Below, in pieces: positions 6,134 to 9,234 of a DNA stretch of 9,234 nt. The translations under genes were made by a program, and so were the position numbers. This DNA is from JAVBQG01 sp031549185 (lineage in GTDB: Bacteria; Synergistota; Synergistia; Synergistales; Synergistaceae): assembly GCA_031549185.1 (NCBI GenBank), contig JAVBQG010000016.1, forward strand, positions 1 through 9,234, given 5' to 3'. The notes under the pieces were generated by a model. It was given only the letters and a program-made list of their open reading frames with translations. It was not told the DNA's origin and made no database searches. Numbering within the stretch: the stretch's first letter is position 1; each line of letters begins with the position of its first letter.

Positions 6134-7357
6134 TCATAGCGAGCCCCACGGCACGGCGCTGATCTTTTCCGCGACTTTGTACGACTCCCGTCCGGCGTAG
6201 ATGACCACGCCTGCTTTCGCCCTGTCCGGGTAGGTTTTCATGAACGCGGCAATGCCGCTCAGGTCGTGGCCGCCGAGCCTGCTTTTGCATTTGATTTCGA
6301 TCGGAAACAGAAACCCGTCGCGCTCGAGGACGAGGTCGACCTCCGCTCCGCCCGAGGTACGCCAGTGCCAAAGCTGTGGCGGCGCGGAGAGGAGAGAGAG
6401 CTGGTTTGCCACGTCGCCGACGATGAACGTCTCGAAGAGCGCCCCCAGGCCGGGGTACGAGGCGAGCGCCTCGGGCGACGATATGCGCTGAAACCAGCAG
6501 GAGAGCCCGCTGTCCCTCGAAAATCCCTTGTTTCTCGACGTCAGGCGCTTGACGCTGTTGCCGCTCCACGGCATGATCTCATACCACTGGTAGCAGGCAC
6601 CCATCAACGCGGCCCACTTGCGCGCCGTCAGGGGAACAATGCCGCTGTCTCTCGCGATCTTGGCGACGTTGATCTCCTGCCCCGAGAGCGAGTTCAGGAC
6701 GCCGGCGAAGCGCATGAAATCGGCGCTGTCCCGGATGTCGCCCTGCCTCCTGACGTCCCGTTCGATGTATGTCTCGACGTAGGCTCTGTGGTAGTCGGTC
6801 ACGAATTCGTCCGGCATCTCCAGGATTCCCGGCATCGTGCCGCGCCATACGGCCCGGTAAAGTCCCCCGTTCTCCGAAACGGCCCCGCCCGCGATGTCGT
6901 CCGGCGATTCCAGATAGTCGGCAATCCACGGTTTTTGTCTCGCCCGACCGCACAGCTCGCTCCATGTCATTGGCCCGAGGGTCAGGATTCCCACCCGGCC
7001 CGCAAGGCTTTCGGAAACGTTCTGCAGCATCGAGAGCTGCTGCGAGCCGGAGAGCAGATAGTCCCCCGGTTTTTCGGACTCGTCGACGCGCCGTTTGATG
7101 GCGGGCAGCAACTCCGGCGCGTACTGGATTTCATCGAGGATGAGAGGCGGAGGGAATTGGTCGAGGAAGAGGTCCGGGTCGCGCCGCGCGCCATAGAGAT
7201 CCTGCAGCGGATCGAAGACGAAACGCCGGGCCTCGGGGAAGAGGTGGGCGAGCAGCGTGCTCTTGCCGACCTGGCGGGCGCCCGTGAGCAGAATCACCTT
7301 GAAATGCCTCGCGAAGGAAAGAAGGCGTTCTTCGATCCCGCGTTTCCTGTAGATCAC
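6134..7357 (-). CDS. DUF4143-type AAA ATPase
   Basis: This 407-residue protein belongs to the large AAA_14/DUF4143 group. The N-terminal ATPase has Walker A GARQVGKST at 26-34, Walker B LILDEIQYAPEL at about 72-83, and the typical LLSGSQQLS with SLAGRVGILTLGPM after it. The C-terminal DUF4143 region contains GALFETFIVGDV, SGGAEVDLVLER and FPIEIKCKS. The spacing of E, E-V-D and E-x-K is that of a PD-(D/E)xK nuclease-like fold; whether it cuts DNA is unknown. Such genes are scattered, variable accessory genes with no settled function. The start is a GTG at 7355-7357 behind AAGGGGG with an 8-base spacer. It has its own promoter, so it can be expressed apart from the upstream ATPase gene. It appears intact. 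It sits between the BrxD-like ATPase and the helicase, probably as an insertion. Confidence 0.88.
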   Translation of the reverse strand: MIYRKRGIEERLLSFARHFKVILLTGARQVGKSTLLAHLFPEARRFVFDPLQDLYGARRDPDLFLDQFPPPLILDEIQYAPELLPAIKRRVDESEKPGDYLLSGSQQLSMLQNVSESLAGRVGILTLGPMTWSELCGRARQKPWIADYLESPDDIAGGAVSENGGLYRAVWRGTMPGILEMPDEFVTDYHRAYVETYIERDVRRQGDIRDSADFMRFAGVLNSLSGQEINVAKIARDSGIVPLTARKWAALMGACYQWYEIMPWSGNSVKRLTSRNKGFSRDSGLSCWFQRISSPEALASYPGLGALFETFIVGDVANQLSLLSAPPQLWHWRTSGGAEVDLVLERDGFLFPIEIKCKSRLGGHDLSGIAAFMKTYPDRAKAGVVIYAGRESYKVAEKISAVPWGSL

Positions 7358-7365
7358 GCGACATA

Positions 7366-7372
7366 CCCCCTT
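7366..7372 (-). promoter_or_regulatory. Ribosome-binding site of the DUF4143 gene
   Basis: On the minus strand AAGGGGG precedes the GTG at 7357 by 8 bases. It supports GTG over an out-of-frame ATG located between them. Confidence 0.6.
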
Positions 7373-7383
7373 GTTCGATCAAT

Positions 7384-7427
7384 ATATCTTGCAATTCTAT
7401 AACCATAATGCATGTTTTGCAAGATAT
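7384..7427. promoter_or_regulatory. 11-bp inverted repeat around the DUF4143 promoter, candidate operator
   Basis: ATATCTTGCAA at 7384-7394 and its exact reverse complement TTGCAAGATAT at 7417-7427 are separated by 22 bases. One arm contains the -35 hexamer of the DUF4143 promoter and the other covers its start-site region. Two half-sites about three helical turns apart (33 bp between equivalent points) could bind a repressor that blocks the promoter. The repeat is AT-rich with no following U-run, so it is not a good terminator for the ATPase gene that ends at 7439. Confidence 0.5.
7394..7422 (-). promoter_or_regulatory. Sigma-70-type promoter for the DUF4143 gene
   Basis: On the minus strand TTGCAA (7417-7422) is followed after exactly 17 bases by TAGAAT (7394-7399). 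Each hexamer is close to consensus and the spacing is ideal. The predicted start point is near 7387, giving a leader of about 30 bases that contains the ribosome-binding site. It is the best promoter in the window. Confidence 0.65.
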
Positions 7428-7438
7428 TTGAGAGGGCC

Positions 7439-8791
7439 TCAGATCTCGAACTCCTCGAACTCCTTCTCGACCGCCTCGTCGTCCATCTCCGTCTTCGCGT
7501 ATTCGAACTTTTCCGAGCGCAGGAGGGAGGCGACGTCGATCTTCGGGTTCTGGTAGATGATGTTGAGCAGCTCGATGAAGTCGCGGATCACCTCGCGGGG
7601 GGTGATGTTCGTCTCCGCGCCGATGCGACCGAACTCGATCTTGATGAAGTCGATCATCTCCTCCTGGCTCAGCGTTCGCTCATAGTCGAAGAGGCCGGCG
7701 TGGATCTCGGCCAGCTTCTCGATCAGCACCAGCATCTCCTCGTAGGTGAGGGGGGCGAGGCGGATGACGGGGGCCAGCACATCCCTGGCGTTTTGGGTGT
7801 GCTCCGCGCTTCCCGCGCTCCTGGCGAGGTCGCGACCGAAGCGGCCCTCCTCCAGGCGGGATTTCAGGGCCTCGTAGCTGAAGAGGCCGCGCCGCGTGTC
7901 CTCTACGCACTGCGGCGTTCCGCCCATGATGACGCCGAGGTAGCGGGCCTTGCCCTGCAGCGCGTCGTTGTACATCGTGAGGATCTTTTCGTAGTTGTAC
8001 TGCCGCGTGATGGCGTTGGGGATCTTGTAGATGTTGACCAGCTCGTCGATCAGGATCAGCAGCCCCGCGTACCCCGCTCGCTTGAGGAAGGTGGCGAAGA
8101 GCTTGAGGTACTCGTACCAGTCGTCGTCCGTGATCGCGATGTTGACGCCCAGCTCTGCCCGGGCCTCCGTCTTGTTCGCGTACTCGCCGCGGAACCACTT
8201 CGCCACCCTCGCCTTGCCCTCGTCGTCGCCCGCCAGGTGCGCGCGGTAGTAGGCGGAGAGCAGCTTCGCGAAGTCGAAGCCGTGGACCATCTCGTTCAGC
8301 GAGCCGATCACCTCGTGGATCTTGCGCTCGACGAGCGCGGCGAAGGCCGGGTCGTCGGGGGAGAGGCCGTTCTCCGCCACTGCCTCGCTCTGGACGCCGT
8401 TGATCCAGCGGTCGAGGATCAGCGAGAGCGCGCCGCCCTCGGGCATCGTCTTCGTGGACATGTTGCGCATAAGCTCGCGGTACGTGGCGAGCCCCTGTCC
8501 TCTTGTGCCCTGCAGGCGCCGCTCGGGGGAGAGGTCGGCGTCCACCACCACGAAGTTCTTGTCCATCACGTAGTTGCGCATCGTCTGCAGGAGGAAGCTC
8601 TTGCCGCTGCCGTACCTGCCCACGACGAAGCGGAACGACGCGCCGCCGTCCGCGACGATCTCGACGTCGCGCAGGAGGGCGTCGATCTCCGTCTCCCGGC
8701 CGACGGCGATGTAGGGCAGGCCGATTCGCGGCACCACGCCGCCCTTGAGGGAGTTGATGATGGTCGCGGATATCCTCTTGGGTATTTTCAT
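7439..8791 (-). CDS. BrxC/BrxD-family (DUF2791) P-loop ATPase
   Basis: This 450-residue ATPase has Walker A GRYGSGKS at 58-65, preceded by IAVGRETEIDALLRDV, where the ATPase domain begins. Walker B is LLILIDELVNIYK near 243-255, and NITPREVIRDFIELL lies near the end. The conserved stretch DADLSPERRLQGTRGQG follows Walker A. This pattern fits the ATP-binding proteins related to BREX BrxC and BrxD. In BREX types 2 and 6, BrxD is found beside an Lhr-like helicase (BrxHI), and a similar helicase lies downstream here. The likely role is an ATP-driven DNA-associated motor or regulator. The ATG at 8789-8791 overlaps the stop of the TerB-C gene (ATGA), implying translational coupling. A longer reading frame upstream to 8977 would only be a shadow of the TerB-C gene. 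The C-terminus is strongly acidic (EEFEEFEI). No membrane segment is seen. Confidence 0.86.
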   Translation of the reverse strand: MKIPKRISATIINSLKGGVVPRIGLPYIAVGRETEIDALLRDVEIVADGGASFRFVVGRYGSGKSFLLQTMRNYVMDKNFVVVDADLSPERRLQGTRGQGLATYRELMRNMSTKTMPEGGALSLILDRWINGVQSEAVAENGLSPDDPAFAALVERKIHEVIGSLNEMVHGFDFAKLLSAYYRAHLAGDDEGKARVAKWFRGEYANKTEARAELGVNIAITDDDWYEYLKLFATFLKRAGYAGLLILIDELVNIYKIPNAITRQYNYEKILTMYNDALQGKARYLGVIMGGTPQCVEDTRRGLFSYEALKSRLEEGRFGRDLARSAGSAEHTQNARDVLAPVIRLAPLTYEEMLVLIEKLAEIHAGLFDYERTLSQEEMIDFIKIEFGRIGAETNITPREVIRDFIELLNIIYQNPKIDVASLLRSEKFEYAKTEMDDEAVEKEFEEFEI

Positions 8792-9234
8792 TCCTCGATG
8801 ATCCCTTTCAATTCGTCTATGTAATCTTCGATCAACGCCGGTTTGGGGCCGTCGCAGACGACCACCGTGTCGCCGAACGTCTCGAAGAGCTTTTCGTTGA
8901 TCGCGTCGACCAGCACCGAGAGCATCAGGCCCTGCGCGCGCAGCAGGCCGTCGTACGGCTTGCCGTAGAGCAGGCACCGCAGAAAGCGGTATTCCGCCTC
9001 GCTTAGGTTCGTGCCGTTCTCGCGCGCGGTCTCTCTGGCCGAAATTTGCGGGGCGTCCGCCGTCTCGGCGTCCTCGACGATCAGCTTGTCCTGCGTCAGC
9101 AGGGCGGCCTCGCGGATGCCCGCAAGCCTGGAGACGTCGATCTCGATCTTGGGCCGCGCCGCCTTCTTTTTGTTCTCCAGGAAAGCCTCGATCTCCCTCT
9201 CGATTATACTCTGATATATTTTCGTCGTTTTATC
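8788..9234 (-). CDS. TerB-C domain protein, C-terminal fragment
   Basis: The last 148 codons are in the window and the frame runs unbroken to the right edge, so the true start lies outside. The fragment contains KIEIDVSRLAGIREAALLTQ, an acidic low-complexity linker, then LSEAEYRFLRCLLYGKPYD, LMLSVLVDAINEKLFETFGD and the ending IEDYIDELKGIIEE. From memory this matches the TerB-C domain found at the end of large proteins that also carry TerB-N and often a TerB domain, a family defined by comparison of tellurite-resistance (Ter) gene neighbourhoods. TerB-related domains are thought to bind metal or act as scaffolds in stress and phage responses; no enzymatic residue is visible here. Its TGA stop at 8788-8790 overlaps the ATPase start, so the two proteins are probably made in fixed ratio and act together. 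Domain call moderate to good, from memory only. Confidence 0.72.
   Translation of the reverse strand, partial: DKTTKIYQSIIEREIEAFLENKKKAARPKIEIDVSRLAGIREAALLTQDKLIVEDAETADAPQISARETARENGTNLSEAEYRFLRCLLYGKPYDGLLRAQGLMLSVLVDAINEKLFETFGDTVVVCDGPKPALIEDYIDELKGIIEE

Noticed and set aside
7412..8824. A 470-codon plus-strand open frame opposite the BrxD-like ATPase
   Set aside because: It is rich in Val/Leu/Asp/Arg in the repetitive pattern of an antisense frame and covers the promoter and coding region of better supported minus-strand genes.

Overview
The window is a GC-rich bacterial fragment, most likely from a member of the Synergistota. The main evidence is the C-terminus of the secreted peptidase at 1224-2876: a Gly/Ser-rich linker, the motif GGCNAG, a short hydrophobic segment and a basic tail. 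This is the layout of the Synergist-CTERM sorting signal, which is largely confined to that phylum. The window holds seven genes and no RNA genes, CRISPR array or transposase.

Left part (1-2876). A truncated minus-strand gene at the left edge begins with a signal peptide. A GC-rich nested palindromic repeat (102-208) separates it from a plus-strand nitroreductase-family flavoprotein (260-1159) with an unusual 130-residue N-terminal extension. That gene converges on a secreted, streptopain-like C10 cysteine peptidase (1224-2876, minus). The two stop codons sit in opposite arms of one 22-bp imperfect inverted repeat.

Right part (3019-9234). Reading leftward on the minus strand there is the C-terminal part of a TerB-C domain protein (8788-9234, cut by the window edge). 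It is coupled by an ATGA overlap to a BrxC/BrxD-type P-loop ATPase (7439-8791). About 2.2 kb further on comes an Lhr-like superfamily 2 helicase (3019-5262). From recollection, the trio TerB-N/TerB-C protein, BrxD-like ATPase and SF2 helicase recurs as a neighbourhood in anaerobic bacteria. It resembles the ATPase and helicase pair of BREX type 2 and 6 phage-defence loci, so a defence or nucleic-acid-surveillance role is plausible but unproven.

In this window the ATPase and helicase genes are separated by two unrelated convergent genes. One is a DUF4143-type ATPase (6134-7357, minus) with its own good promoter flanked by an 11-bp inverted repeat. The other is an L-2-amino-thiazoline-4-carboxylic acid hydrolase family protein (5374-6066, plus). 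This looks like an insertion into, or cargo carried by, the trio.

Regulatory candidates seen: a perfect 16-bp palindrome upstream of the peptidase (2947-2962), the inverted repeat around the DUF4143 promoter (7384-7427), and the convergent hairpin (1157-1226). No stretch longer than 300 bases lacks a gene.
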